Source: Pseudarthrobacter sp.
GTDB lineage: Bacteria; Actinomycetota; Actinomycetes; Actinomycetales; Micrococcaceae
Assembly (NCBI GenBank): GCA_031178005.1
Contig: JAPSJV010000018.1
Location: forward strand, 1-56,999
Length of the DNA stretch: 56,999 nucleotides
Direction: 5' to 3'
Each line of letters starts with the position of its first letter. The first letter of the stretch is position 1. Both the position numbers and the translations under genes were made by a program. Positions 17,685 to 25,651 of the stretch are shown one piece after another. A model generated the notes under the pieces. It saw nothing but the letters and a program-made list of their open reading frames with translations. It was not told the DNA's origin and ran no database searches.

Positions 17685-18500
17685 TTATCCGGGCAGTTTC
17701 TCGCCCGCTTTTACTTCTACGCCCAATGAATTTCCGCGCACCGGCATTGGGCAGGTGCCGTACGGAGTGAACGCGCTGGGGTAATTAATGGCGCGATTGA
17801 AATCAATAACAACACTCCCATCCGGGCGGGGCCGCGGAATGGCAACCTTCCGCCATTCGTCCGTGCTGATGCCGTTTGTTTCATCGTGGAAGGTTGCGGT
17901 GAGCGCGCCGAGTTTTTCTTCCTCAACCTGCAGCCGGAGCTCGTGCTCCACACCGGGCACTTGGAAGATGACTTCGCCGACGGAGCGGTGAACGCCATCC
18001 ACCAGGGGATTGGCCGTGGCAATCGGAACGCCGACGGGCTCGGGATAGGCCTCAAAACGCCCGGTAATCTCCCAGGCAGGATCAAACTCGAAGGTGGGGA
18101 CGCCGTCGAACCCAGTAAACACCGGTGACTCCGCGTCCCTGGTGCGGATCGCATACTTCCCGGCGCGCATGGCCAGTTCCACCTGCACCTGGGTGCCATC
18201 GGCACCGCCGTACTGCACCCACATCAGTGATTCCTCGTCCAGCAACGTGGCGCTGACCGTTCCGGAAACGGGAGCTCCGTCAGCCACCGACGTCAGTCCA
18301 TCGTCCACGCTGGCGGTGAGTACCGCCGTCGTACCGTCTGTGGACCACAGCCCCGGGACGTATTCGACGGCGGAGGGGGAGTCCGCTAGCCACTGGAAGG
18401 AGGTGAGGGTCAGCCAGCCGTGGTCGGCTGCGAGGGCCTGGTTCCGGCCGGTGCGGAAACGCTGCCAGCGCTCAAACCGCTGGTCTGTGGTGGTGCCCAT
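17685..18500 (-). CDS. DUF1684 family protein
   Basis: A 271-residue soluble protein. RFERWQRFRTGRNQALAADHGWLTLTSFQWL, FDPAWEITGRFEAY, LVDGVHRSVGEVIFQVPGVEHELRL, FNRAINYPSAFTPYGTCPMP matches the DUF1684 family, whose Cys/Pro-containing C-terminal region is conserved; function is unknown. The frame is open far upstream, but ATG 18500 has GGAGG six bases before it and starts at the family N-terminus. It is convergent with the small membrane protein gene. Confidence 0.85.
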   Translation of the reverse strand: MGTTTDQRFERWQRFRTGRNQALAADHGWLTLTSFQWLADSPSAVEYVPGLWSTDGTTAVLTASVDDGLTSVADGAPVSGTVSATLLDEESLMWVQYGGADGTQVQVELAMRAGKYAIRTRDAESPVFTGFDGVPTFEFDPAWEITGRFEAYPEPVGVPIATANPLVDGVHRSVGEVIFQVPGVEHELRLQVEEEKLGALTATFHDETNGISTDEWRKVAIPRPRPDGSVVIDFNRAINYPSAFTPYGTCPMPVRGNSLGVEVKAGEKLPG

Positions 18501-18671
18501 CTGATCCTCCATTTTGCCGTTGTGCCACGTGTACAACCCCGCGCCCATTCTGTTCATTCCAGCACATTCCGGAAGCTCTTTTACGGCGCGCGGGTCGTTG
18601 CTAGTTTGGAAAGCAGCGCCTGCTGCCGCAATCCGTCCGTTGGCGGAATGTGAGAAAAGGAGGATGGAACC

Positions 18672-19013
18672 GTGAACGAAACCCCGCAGCACGATCAACT
18701 TCCCTTGCCCGACTACGACCACCTGCCCACCGGGACACTGGGGTCGCGTATTTCCGGTCTGGACCAGGCCGAAATCGGGATACTTCTCGAATATGAACGC
18801 AGACATGCGAACAGGATTCCCGTCATCCAGATCCTGGAGCACCGGCTGGAGGCCCTGGAGAAGGGCGCGGAACCCAGCGGTCCCACCGCACCCACCACGC
18901 CTGAGATGTCCCAGTCCCAGCACGGTTCGCCCGTATCTCCGGAAACGAGCGGGCCTAAAATCAATCCTCCGTCGCACGGGGTCCCGACGAATCCTGCGCA
19001 GCCCCGCCAATAA
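18672..19013 (+). CDS. Small protein with actinobacterial DUF8129-like domain
   Basis: A 113-residue protein. Residues about 11-66 (LPDYDHLPTGTLGSRISGLDQAEIGILLEYERRHANRIPVIQILEHRLEALEKGA) match a short helical domain very common in Actinobacteria, often at the end of larger proteins, which I associate with DUF8129. The remaining part is a Pro/Ser/Thr-rich tail. The start is GTG at 18672 after AAGGAGG; the ATG just upstream is out of frame and closes at once. Role unknown. Confidence 0.75.
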   Translation: MNETPQHDQLPLPDYDHLPTGTLGSRISGLDQAEIGILLEYERRHANRIPVIQILEHRLEALEKGAEPSGPTAPTTPEMSQSQHGSPVSPETSGPKINPPSHGVPTNPAQPRQ

Positions 19014-19169
19014 GTAAAAACCCGACCGCAGGCCTGGTTTTACGGGGACATTACGTGAGACGGATTCCCCGTACCTGGCCGGTGGCGGTAATATCACTTA
19101 GCAGTAACGTGGCTCACAGTATCCAGCGCAGTGTACGGGCCCAGTCCAAACCCTTCGAAAGAAGCTTCC

Positions 19170-22016
19170 ATGGCTCACACTGCATTTAACAAGGGCATCG
19201 ACCTTGACACCCACCTGGCGACCGAGCTCCGCGCAGACGTCCGCCGGGTCTCAACCCTGCTGGGCGAGTCCCTGGTCCGCCAGCACGGCCCTGAGCTCCT
19301 TGAACTGGTGGAGCAGGTCCGACTCCTGACCAAGGAGTCCAAGGAAGCTGCCCGCGGCGGTGCCGATGCTACCGGGCCATGGAGCGCTCACGACGTCGTT
19401 GCCCAAGTCCGCGAACTGCTTGCCTCCCTGCCGCTTGGGCAGGCAACCGACCTGGTCCGTGCCTTCGCTTTCTACTTCCATCTGGCCAATGCCGCCGAGC
19501 AGGTCCACCGGGTGCGCGGGCTGCGCACCCGGGCGGAGAAGGACGGCTGGCTGGCCAAGGCCGTGGCGGACATCGCGGATAAGGCCGGACCCGGTGCACT
19601 GCAGGACGTCGTTGATTCCCTGGACGTCCGGCCCGTTTTCACCGCCCACCCCACTGAGGCGTCCCGCCGCTCGGTCCTGGACAAGATCCGCAAGCTCTCT
19701 GACGTCCTGGCCCAGCCGTCCATGGACGGCACGTCGGAGCGCCGGCGCCAGGACCGCCAGCTGGCCGAAATCATCGACCAGATGTGGCAGACCGACGAAC
19801 TCCGCCAGGTCCGGCCCACGCCGGTGGATGAGGCCCGCAACGCCATTTACTACCTGGGCAACATCCTCACCGATGCCATGCCCGAAATGCTGGACGAGTT
19901 CTCCGAACTCCTGACCCAGAAGGGCGTCAGCTTGGGGGGCAAGGCAGCCCCGATCCGCTTCGGCTCCTGGATTGGCGGCGACCGGGACGGCAACCCTAAC
20001 GTGACCGCCGCCGTCACCCGCGAGATCCTGCAGATCCAGAACCAGCAGGCCGTCAAGCTGAACATCGGCATGATCGACGAGCTGATTTCCATCCTGTCCA
20101 ATTCCACCGCCTTGTCCGGCGTGGACACTGCACTGCAGGATTCCATCGAGGAAGACCTCATCAACCTGCCGGGACTGGACCGCCGGGTGCTGGAGCTCAA
20201 CGCGCAGGAGCCCTACCGGCTGAAGCTGACCTGTATCAAGGCGAAGCTGATCAACACCGGCAAGCGGGTGGTCAACAACGGCTCGCACGAGCACGGCCGC
20301 GATTACAACGGTGCCGCGGAACTCCTGGCGGACCTCGCGCTGCTGGAAACCTCGCTGCGTAACCACTCAGGCTCTTTGGCCGCAGACGGGGCCCTTGCCC
20401 GCGTGCAGCGGGCCGTGGCATCCTTCGGGCTGCACCTGGCAACCCTTGACATCCGCGAGCATGCGGACCAGCACCACGACGCGGTGGGCCAGCTGATGGA
20501 CCGGCTGGGTGGCCCCGGGGTCCGCTATGCCGAGCTCAGCCGGCATGAACGGTTTGACGTCCTGGGCGCCGAGCTCGCCTCCCGCCGGCCGCTGTCCGGC
20601 CACCCGATTAAGCTCGACGGCGCCGCTGACGGCACGTACGACGTCTTCCGGGAGATCCGCCGGGCGCTGAAGACGTATGGTCCGGATGTCATCGAGACCT
20701 ACATCATCTCCATGACCCGCGGCGCCGACGACGTCCTGGCCGCCGCAGTGCTGGCCCGGGAGGCCGGGCTGGTGAACCTGTTTGGCGATGCGCCGCAGGC
20801 CAAGATCGGGTTTGCGCCGTTGCTGGAAACCGTGGAGGAACTGCGGGCCTCCGCAGAGATCGTGGACCAGCTGCTTTCCGTTCCGGCGTACCGGGACCTG
20901 GTCCGGCTGCGCGGAGACGTGCAGGAAATCATGCTGGGCTACTCGGATTCCAACAAGGAATCCGGCGTGATGACCAGCCAGTGGGAAATCCACAAGACCC
21001 AGCGGAAACTGCGCGACGTTGCAGCCAAGCATGGCGTCCGGGTGCGCCTGTTCCACGGCCGCGGCGGATCCGTGGGCCGTGGCGGCGGGCCCACCTATGA
21101 AGCCATCATGGCCCAGCCCAACGGTGTCCTGGAAGGTGAAATCAAGTTCACCGAGCAGGGTGAGGTCATCGCGGACAAGTACTCCCTGCCGGAGCTCGCC
21201 CGCGAAAACCTGGAACTGTCCCTGGCGGCGGTACTCCAGGGGTCCGCCCTGCACCGGAACCCCCGGACGTCGCAGGACCAGCGCGAGCGTTACGGCCACG
21301 TGATGGAGGTAATCTCCGATGCCGCGTTTGCCCGGTACCGCAGCCTGATCGACCATCCGGATCTGCCGGCGTACTTCCTGGCATCCACGCCCGTGGAGCA
21401 GCTGGGTTCGCTCAACATCGGCTCCCGGCCGTCCAAGCGCCCCGATTCCGGTGCCGGCCTGGGCGGGCTCCGCGCCATCCCGTGGGTGTTTGGCTGGACC
21501 CAGTCCCGGCAGATTGTGCCGGGCTGGTTTGGGGTGGGTTCCGGGCTGAAGGCGGCACGCGAGGCAGGCAGCTCCGGGCAGCTGACCGAGATGATGGAAG
21601 GCTGGCAGTTTTTCCAGTCGGTGCTGTCCAACGTGGAGATGACGCTGGCCAAGACGGACATGGACATTGCCGGCTACTACGTCTCCACACTGGTTCCCCA
21701 GGAACTGCACCACATTTTCGGCGCCATCCGCGAGGAGTACGAGCTCACGGTGCGGGAAGTCCAGGCCCTGACTGGCGAGCACATCCTGCTGGACGCGCAG
21801 CCCACCCTGAAACGGTCCCTGGAAATCCGTGACCAGTACCTTGATCCGATCAGCTACCTTCAAGTGGAACTGCTCCGGCGCGTCCGCGAAGGAGCCTCCG
21901 GTGCGGAACCCGGTTCCGAGCCCACCATTTCCGCTGCCGAGATTGATGAGCGGCTGCAGCGCGCCATGCTCATCACCGTCAACGGGGTAGCCGCTGGCCT
22001 GCGGAATACCGGATAA
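19170..22016 (+). CDS. ppc: Phosphoenolpyruvate carboxylase
   Basis: A 948-residue complete PEPC, making oxaloacetate from PEP and bicarbonate as an anaplerotic step. All signatures are present: [18 protein letters not shown] with the catalytic His near residue 160, [28 protein letters not shown] near 590, [23 protein letters not shown] near 630, and the conserved C-terminal NTG. ATG 19170 is preferred over the upstream codons because the typical actinobacterial N-terminus starts there. It stands alone with a 156-base leader, so it is probably transcribed from its own promoter. A GGGGA/TCCCC dyad at 19044-19070 in the leader is of unknown meaning. Confidence 0.96.
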   Translation: MAHTAFNKGIDLDTHLATELRADVRRVSTLLGESLVRQHGPELLELVEQVRLLTKESKEAARGGADATGPWSAHDVVAQVRELLASLPLGQATDLVRAFAFYFHLANAAEQVHRVRGLRTRAEKDGWLAKAVADIADKAGPGALQDVVDSLDVRPVFTAHPTEASRRSVLDKIRKLSDVLAQPSMDGTSERRRQDRQLAEIIDQMWQTDELRQVRPTPVDEARNAIYYLGNILTDAMPEMLDEFSELLTQKGVSLGGKAAPIRFGSWIGGDRDGNPNVTAAVTREILQIQNQQAVKLNIGMIDELISILSNSTALSGVDTALQDSIEEDLINLPGLDRRVLELNAQEPYRLKLTCIKAKLINTGKRVVNNGSHEHGRDYNGAAELLADLALLETSLRNHSGSLAADGALARVQRAVASFGLHLATLDIREHADQHHDAVGQLMDRLGGPGVRYAELSRHERFDVLGAELASRRPLSGHPIKLDGAADGTYDVFREIRRALKTYGPDVIETYIISMTRGADDVLAAAVLAREAGLVNLFGDAPQAKIGFAPLLETVEELRASAEIVDQLLSVPAYRDLVRLRGDVQEIMLGYSDSNKESGVMTSQWEIHKTQRKLRDVAAKHGVRVRLFHGRGGSVGRGGGPTYEAIMAQPNGVLEGEIKFTEQGEVIADKYSLPELARENLELSLAAVLQGSALHRNPRTSQDQRERYGHVMEVISDAAFARYRSLIDHPDLPAYFLASTPVEQLGSLNIGSRPSKRPDSGAGLGGLRAIPWVFGWTQSRQIVPGWFGVGSGLKAAREAGSSGQLTEMMEGWQFFQSVLSNVEMTLAKTDMDIAGYYVSTLVPQELHHIFGAIREEYELTVREVQALTGEHILLDAQPTLKRSLEIRDQYLDPISYLQVELLRRVREGASGAEPGSEPTISAAEIDERLQRAMLITVNGVAAGLRNTG

Positions 22017-22030
22017 CCCCACCCCACCCC

Positions 22031-22172
22031 CGACGCTCTCTCACCTTTGGGCGCTTTTTGGCCGACGCTCTCTCACTATCCTGAAGAGAGTGAGGGAGCG
22101 TTTGGGGTTTTTGGGGCCAAAGGTGAGAGAGCGTTTGGGGTTTTGGGGCCAAAGGTGAGAGAGCGTTTGGGT
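22031..22172. repeat. Mirrored array of a 32-33 bp unit behind ppc
   Basis: The 11-mer CGCTCTCTCAC occurs at 22034-22044 and 22066-22076, and its complement form GTGAGNGAGCG at 22090-22100 (one mismatch), 22123-22133 and 22155-22165. Spacing is 32, then 33 and 32 bases. The forward units continue with TTTGGGGTTTTTGGGGCC-type sequence. Two reverse and three forward units thus diverge from a centre near 22083. It ends 13 bases before the small gene at 22185. Confidence 0.8.
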
Positions 22173-22184
22173 AGGGTTGAACGC

Positions 22185-22490
22185 ATGCCTTCGTTCCAGA
22201 CCCGCCTCAAGATCACCGGACTGAAACCGGGAAACCCGCCGGAGTCCGTGATGGCGGCTGCAGTGGAGGCGCTTGAGACCCGGCACCACGTTGAGTCGAA
22301 CCAGCTGGAAATCGCCGGCGGCGTCCCGCAGCTGAACCTGCGTTTCCTCGTGGAACCCGCGGAATCCAGTGGCGAGAACCAACAGGCGCTGGAGTCGGCA
22401 GGGATGATGCGTGACGCCGTCGAACGCGTTGCCGTGACCGGTTCGCTGATGGTGCTGCGCCGCAACCGCGGGCGCTGGGCGCCGGTCTAA
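22185..22490 (+). CDS. Small conserved-looking protein, unknown
   Basis: A 101-residue protein starting MPSFQTRLKITGLKPGNPPESVM, with an alternating beta and helical pattern and a basic end (VLRRNRGRWAPV). Codon use is typical of the chromosome. ATG 22185 is selected because the frame upstream only runs through the repeat array. No family recognised; it reads like a small ferredoxin-like alpha/beta fold, which is a guess. The stop overlaps the convergent DedA gene by 4 bases. Confidence 0.65.
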   Translation: MPSFQTRLKITGLKPGNPPESVMAAAVEALETRHHVESNQLEIAGGVPQLNLRFLVEPAESSGENQQALESAGMMRDAVERVAVTGSLMVLRRNRGRWAPV

Positions 22491-23110
22491 GGCTCCGGCT
22501 GCGCGCCCGGTTCGTCAACGGGGGAGCGGGTGCCACGGCGGCGGGTCACAATAATTCCGACGACGGCACCCACCACCAGCCCCAACGCCACACCGATCAG
22601 GGAACTCGCCCAGAACGGCAGGCCGGTGGTTGAGCCTGTGACGTAGCCCAGGCCGGTCAACCAGCATGCCCAGAGGAGAGCGCCGAGGCCGGCGCAGAGG
22701 CTGAAGCCGCGCGTGGTGACCTCGCCGATTCCTGCGGCAGCCGACGTCGCGAGGCGTCCGCCCGGGATGAAGCGGGCGCCGATGATGGTGCCGTACGTGG
22801 AGGAGCGGCCGGCCTTGGCGATCGCCTGGTGGATCCCGGCGTGCACTTTCCGGCCCCATTTCCAGCGGTCCAGCAAATGGCTCAGGCGGCGTTTGAACAG
22901 CTGGAAGACAACGACGTCGCCGATCCACGAGGCGAGTGCGGCAAGGGCCACCACCAGGAAGACGTTGGCACGCCCTTCCGCGGACAACGCCCCGCCGGTG
23001 ATCACCACCAGCTCGGAGGGAATGGGTGGAAATATGGCATCGCCGAGGACCGCAGGGATGATCCAGAAATAGATGGTGGCACCCCAGAGATCAACACCGC
23101 CAACGTCCAT
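22487..23110 (-). CDS. DedA family membrane protein
   Basis: About 207 residues with five to six membrane segments. IPAVLGDAIFPPIPSELVVITGGAL is the DedA re-entrant motif, followed by LASWIGDVVVFQLFKRR, then GARFIPGGRLATSAAAG with the conserved FxPGxR. DedA proteins are proton-dependent lipid-carrier flippase-like proteins; a specific substrate cannot be inferred. Start is uncertain: ATG 23110 (MDVGG) or ATG 23128 (MRYLVP); neither has a good ribosome-binding site. It is divergent from the macrodomain gene. Confidence 0.87.
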   Translation of the reverse strand: MDVGGVDLWGATIYFWIIPAVLGDAIFPPIPSELVVITGGALSAEGRANVFLVVALAALASWIGDVVVFQLFKRRLSHLLDRWKWGRKVHAGIHQAIAKAGRSSTYGTIIGARFIPGGRLATSAAAGIGEVTTRGFSLCAGLGALLWACWLTGLGYVTGSTTGLPFWASSLIGVALGLVVGAVVGIIVTRRRGTRSPVDEPGAQPEP

Positions 23111-23231
23111 GGGCACAAGGTACCGCATTTTGCGCGTGGGCCGCGTCGACGATGCTGACGCGGGCAACGAAGTTGTAGGCGGCGGACTAATTGGCCCTGT
23201 CGCCACGGGAACCGGGATGGGAAACTGGAAC

Positions 23232-23762
23232 ATGCGCGTGAAGATCCTGCAGGGAGACATCACCACCCGGTCCGTGGACGCGATCGTCAACGCCGCCAAT
23301 TCCACCTTGTTGGGCGGCGGCGGTGTGGACGGGGCGATTCACCGGGCCGCCGGGCCTCGGCTGCTGGCGGCCTGCCAGGAACTTCGGGCCACCGACCTGC
23401 CGTACGGGCTGGCTCCCGGTGCCGCGGTGTCCACCCCGGGATTCGATCTGGCCGCCCGGTGGATCATCCACACCGTGGGGCCAAACCATCATGCCGGGCA
23501 GACCAACAAGGCCCTCCTGGTTTCCTGCTTCAGCGAAAGCCTCAGGATCGCGGATTCACTGGGAGCCGCTTCGGTCGCATTTCCGGCTATTGGCGGCGGA
23601 GTTTACGGCTGGACCGGTCACCAGGTGGCCGAGGCGGCCCGCACTGCGCTGGACGGTTTTATGGCCTCGCACCCTGGGACATCGGTGGAGCTGGTGGAGT
23701 TTGTGCTGTTCCATCCGGAGCTGGAGGCTGACTTCAACGCCTCGTTGGAAGAGCTTCGCTGA
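23232..23762 (+). CDS. Macrodomain protein (O-acetyl-ADP-ribose deacetylase type)
   Basis: A 176-residue single macrodomain. VKILQGDITTRSVDAIVNAANSTLLGGGGVDGAIHRAAG contains the ADP-ribose pocket with Asp and the Asn-Ala-Ala-Asn motif, and AFPAIGGGVYGW is the phosphate loop. The match to the MacroD/YmdB class predicts hydrolysis of O-acetyl-ADP-ribose or removal of ADP-ribose from proteins. ATG 23232 is preferred, ATG 23217 possible. It overlaps the convergent pseudouridine synthase gene by 29 bases. No ADP-ribosyltransferase partner is beside it. Confidence 0.92.
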   Translation: MRVKILQGDITTRSVDAIVNAANSTLLGGGGVDGAIHRAAGPRLLAACQELRATDLPYGLAPGAAVSTPGFDLAARWIIHTVGPNHHAGQTNKALLVSCFSESLRIADSLGAASVAFPAIGGGVYGWTGHQVAEAARTALDGFMASHPGTSVELVEFVLFHPELEADFNASLEELR

Positions 23763-24741
23763 GCCGCAGCTGGCTGCGGTATTCCACGGACTTGCCGGAA
23801 ATGGGATCCACAAACCGGATACCTCGGGCCAGGAGCTGGAGCGGCTTGGAGTAGTCGTCCGGGGCCTTGTCCAGCAGGTCCGGGTAGAACGCGTCATTCA
23901 CAATCCCCAGGCCCAGCGACGCCATGTGCACGCGCAGCTGGTGGGTTTTGCCGGAGTGCGGTTCGAGGCGGTAGAGCGCACGTTTCTGTGCGGCACCCTG
24001 ATGCTCCGCGGCACCCTGATGCTCCGCCGCACCCTGGCGCCCTGCGGCACCCGCTGACGTGCCGGCGTCGAACGTTTCCAGGCGTTCGATGCGCGTCTCC
24101 GCATTCGGTTCGCCCGCGATTACCTCGGCGAGCAGGTAGCTGCGGGATTTGGTCATCCGGTTCCGGACCACTACGGGAAATTCGACGGCGGGATAGCCGG
24201 GTGCGGGATCGGCGGCGGACACGCACTCGTACTCTTTCTGGACTTGGCGCTTCTCGAACAGCACCTGGTATTTGCCGCGGGTTTCCGGGTTGGTGGAGAG
24301 GAGCAGGATGCCGGCAGTCATGCGGTCCAATCGGTGCATGGGTATCAGGTCCGGGAGATCCAGGTGGTTCCGGAGCCGCACCAGCGCCGACTCCTGGATG
24401 TATGTCCCGCCGGGTGTGGTGGGCAGGAAGTGCGGCTTGTCCACCACCAGGAGGTGTTCGTCCTGGTGCAGGATGCTGAGCTCCACCGGGATCCGGGTCT
24501 CAGGCGGCAGGCTCCGGTAGTACCAGATGAACGTGTGATCCTGGAGCTTGGTAGCCCGGTCCAGGGGGACGCCGCCCTCGCCCACGATCTCGCCGGCGTC
24601 GAACCGGTCTTCAATGCCCTGCGGATCAATATGGCCCCAGCGGTGCATCATGTAGTCCATGGCAGTGGCCCATGGCCCGTCCTCCGGGAGGCGCAGGCGG
24701 GTGGCGTTCACGCCGTCGCGCACGGGGAGGGGGGATTGCAT
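23734..24741 (-). CDS. RluA-type pseudouridine synthase
   Basis: A 335-residue rRNA/tRNA pseudouridine synthase. ILHQDEHLLVVDKPHFLPTTPGG is the typical entry, MHRLDRMTAGILLLS holds the catalytic Asp in HRLDR, and RLEPHSGKTHQLRVHMASLGLGIVNDAFYP is the C-terminal RNA-binding/active-site block. The long N-terminal part (1-85) belongs to the actinobacterial subgroup of this family. The target uridine is unknown. A linker built of Gly-Ala-Ala-Glu-His-Gln repeats (see tandem repeat) is inserted between two core strands. The start is ATG 24741; GTG one codon earlier is possible. Confidence 0.9.
   Translation of the reverse strand: MQSPLPVRDGVNATRLRLPEDGPWATAMDYMMHRWGHIDPQGIEDRFDAGEIVGEGGVPLDRATKLQDHTFIWYYRSLPPETRIPVELSILHQDEHLLVVDKPHFLPTTPGGTYIQESALVRLRNHLDLPDLIPMHRLDRMTAGILLLSTNPETRGKYQVLFEKRQVQKEYECVSAADPAPGYPAVEFPVVVRNRMTKSRSYLLAEVIAGEPNAETRIERLETFDAGTSAGAAGRQGAAEHQGAAEHQGAAQKRALYRLEPHSGKTHQLRVHMASLGLGIVNDAFYPDLLDKAPDDYSKPLQLLARGIRFVDPISGKSVEYRSQLRLSEALPTRR
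23991..24056 (-). repeat. 18-bp tandem repeat inside the pseudouridine synthase gene
   Basis: CGGCACCCTGATGCTCCG (plus strand) occurs exactly twice at 23991-24008 and 24009-24026, then a diverged copy at 24027-24044 and a partial fourth. The unit is six codons, so copy-number change stays in frame. It encodes the Gly-Ala-Ala-Glu-His-Gln linker of the enzyme. Confidence 0.85.
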
Positions 24742-24788
24742 CACCGGTCCATTCTACTTTGGCCCGGCCCCGCGCAGCCCCGCCCCCC

Positions 24789-24868
24789 TGTCGTCGCCGA
24801 ATTCGCTGGACCGCGCCCGGCTCGCCGTTCCGTTCCAGCGACTGGGAAGCGTTCCAGCGTGCTGGCGG
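24789..24868 (-). repeat. Dispersed intergenic hairpin element, diverged copy D
   Basis: On the minus strand GGAACGCTTCCCAGTCGCTG, GAACGGAACGGCGAGCCGGG, CGCGGTCCAGCGAATTCGGC and GACGAC follow the order of blocks seen in copy C, with several substitutions and CAGCG replacing CGGCG. It lies between the pseudouridine synthase start and the TetR stop. The relationship to A-C is less certain. Confidence 0.5.
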
Positions 24869-24888
24869 CAGTGATGTCCGACGGCGGG

Positions 24889-25500
24889 TCAGGGGCGTGG
24901 TGCCCAGGCTCGGATTCCGGCGTCCAGGGTTGCGTCGTAGAGTGCGTCCCAGTCAATCGGCATGGAGGCGCCGCGGGCAAGCTCCAGGCTCACCAGGCCG
25001 TGGACCTGCGCCCAGAAGGCGGTGGCAATCAGCATCACGTTGTAGGGCCCGATCACTCCTTCGGCCTGGGCTGCGGTGACTGCGCCAATCAAAGGTGCCA
25101 TGGCGTCGATGGTCTGCCCGCCGTCGGCCAGCCCGCCACCGTCCGGCCCCCCGGCCGACCTGCCTTCCGCATACGCATCCATGGCGCCGCCGAACATCAG
25201 GCGGTACAAGGCATCGTGCTCCAAAGCCCATTTCCGGTAGGCCCAGCCGGTGGCCTTGAGGCCTTCCTTGCCCGCAATTTCCTGCGAGGCGTGGAACGAG
25301 CGGAATCCGTAGTTGACGACGGCGGTGAGCAGCTGGGATTTGCCGCCGAACAGAGAGTAGATGGCTGAGGTGGAGGTGCCCCCGGCGGCAGCAATGTCCC
25401 GCAGGGTGACTTTCTCCGGGCCTTCACGGTCCACAAGTTGCGCCGTGACATCCAGCAACCGCTGGCGCAGGGCGTCATCGTGGACGATAGGTCTTGCCAT
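24889..25500 (-). CDS. TetR-family regulator with C-terminal WHG-type domain
   Basis: A 203-residue regulator. The helix-turn-helix is at residues about 8-55 (LRQRLLDVTAQLVDREGPEK, then LRDIAAAGGTSTSAIYSLFGGKSQLL). The C-terminal pattern (YRKWALEHDALYRLMFGGAM, WAQVHGLVSLELARG) matches the WHG domain of a TetR subfamily. The ligand is unknown. The start is ATG 25500 (MARPIV) with GGAA upstream; ATG 25509 is possible. A long inverted repeat directly upstream is probably its own operator. No obvious target gene is divergent; the next gene upstream runs in the same direction. Confidence 0.85.
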   Translation of the reverse strand: MARPIVHDDALRQRLLDVTAQLVDREGPEKVTLRDIAAAGGTSTSAIYSLFGGKSQLLTAVVNYGFRSFHASQEIAGKEGLKATGWAYRKWALEHDALYRLMFGGAMDAYAEGRSAGGPDGGGLADGGQTIDAMAPLIGAVTAAQAEGVIGPYNVMLIATAFWAQVHGLVSLELARGASMPIDWDALYDATLDAGIRAWAPRP

Positions 25501-25510
25501 GCTTTCCATT

Positions 25511-25546
25511 GTTTCATAACATTGTTCTATAACTGCGTTATGAAAC
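25511..25546. promoter_or_regulatory. Candidate TetR operator, 10-bp inverted repeat
   Basis: GTTTCATAAC at 25511-25520 is the exact reverse complement of GTTATGAAAC at 25537-25546, with a 16-base AT-rich spacer containing AACATTGTT. It lies immediately before the TetR start codon, an expected place for autoregulation. Confidence 0.65.
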
Positions 25547-25608
25547 TTTGGGTGCTTTATGGCCAGGTTTCGGCGGAGCCGTAGGCCGGCTACGTCCACC
25601 CGCGGTTT

Positions 25609-25647
25609 CTTTCGCGCCGGCTGCAATTGGGGGAGTCGGCGCGAAAG
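25609..25647. terminator. Perfect 11-bp hairpin with T-run
   Basis: CTTTCGCGCCG (25609-25619) pairs with CGGCGCGAAAG (25637-25647) around a 17-base loop. On the plus strand CTTTTTAAG follows. It lies directly behind the MocR stop codon, so it probably ends that leftward transcript despite the better T-run being on the other side. Confidence 0.6.
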
Positions 25648-25651
25648 CTTT

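Noticed and set aside
19014..19169. Riboswitch or attenuator in the ppc leader
   Set aside because: Only a short GGGGA/TCCCC dyad is seen; no conserved RNA family pattern and no T-run.
20367..22022. 551-codon open frame antisense to ppc
   Set aside because: It is the high-GC shadow of ppc; no domain, no ribosome-binding site, and ppc motifs are complete on the other strand.
22031..22172. CRISPR array
   Set aside because: Units are mirrored in two orientations, spacing sequence is itself repeated and no cas gene is near.
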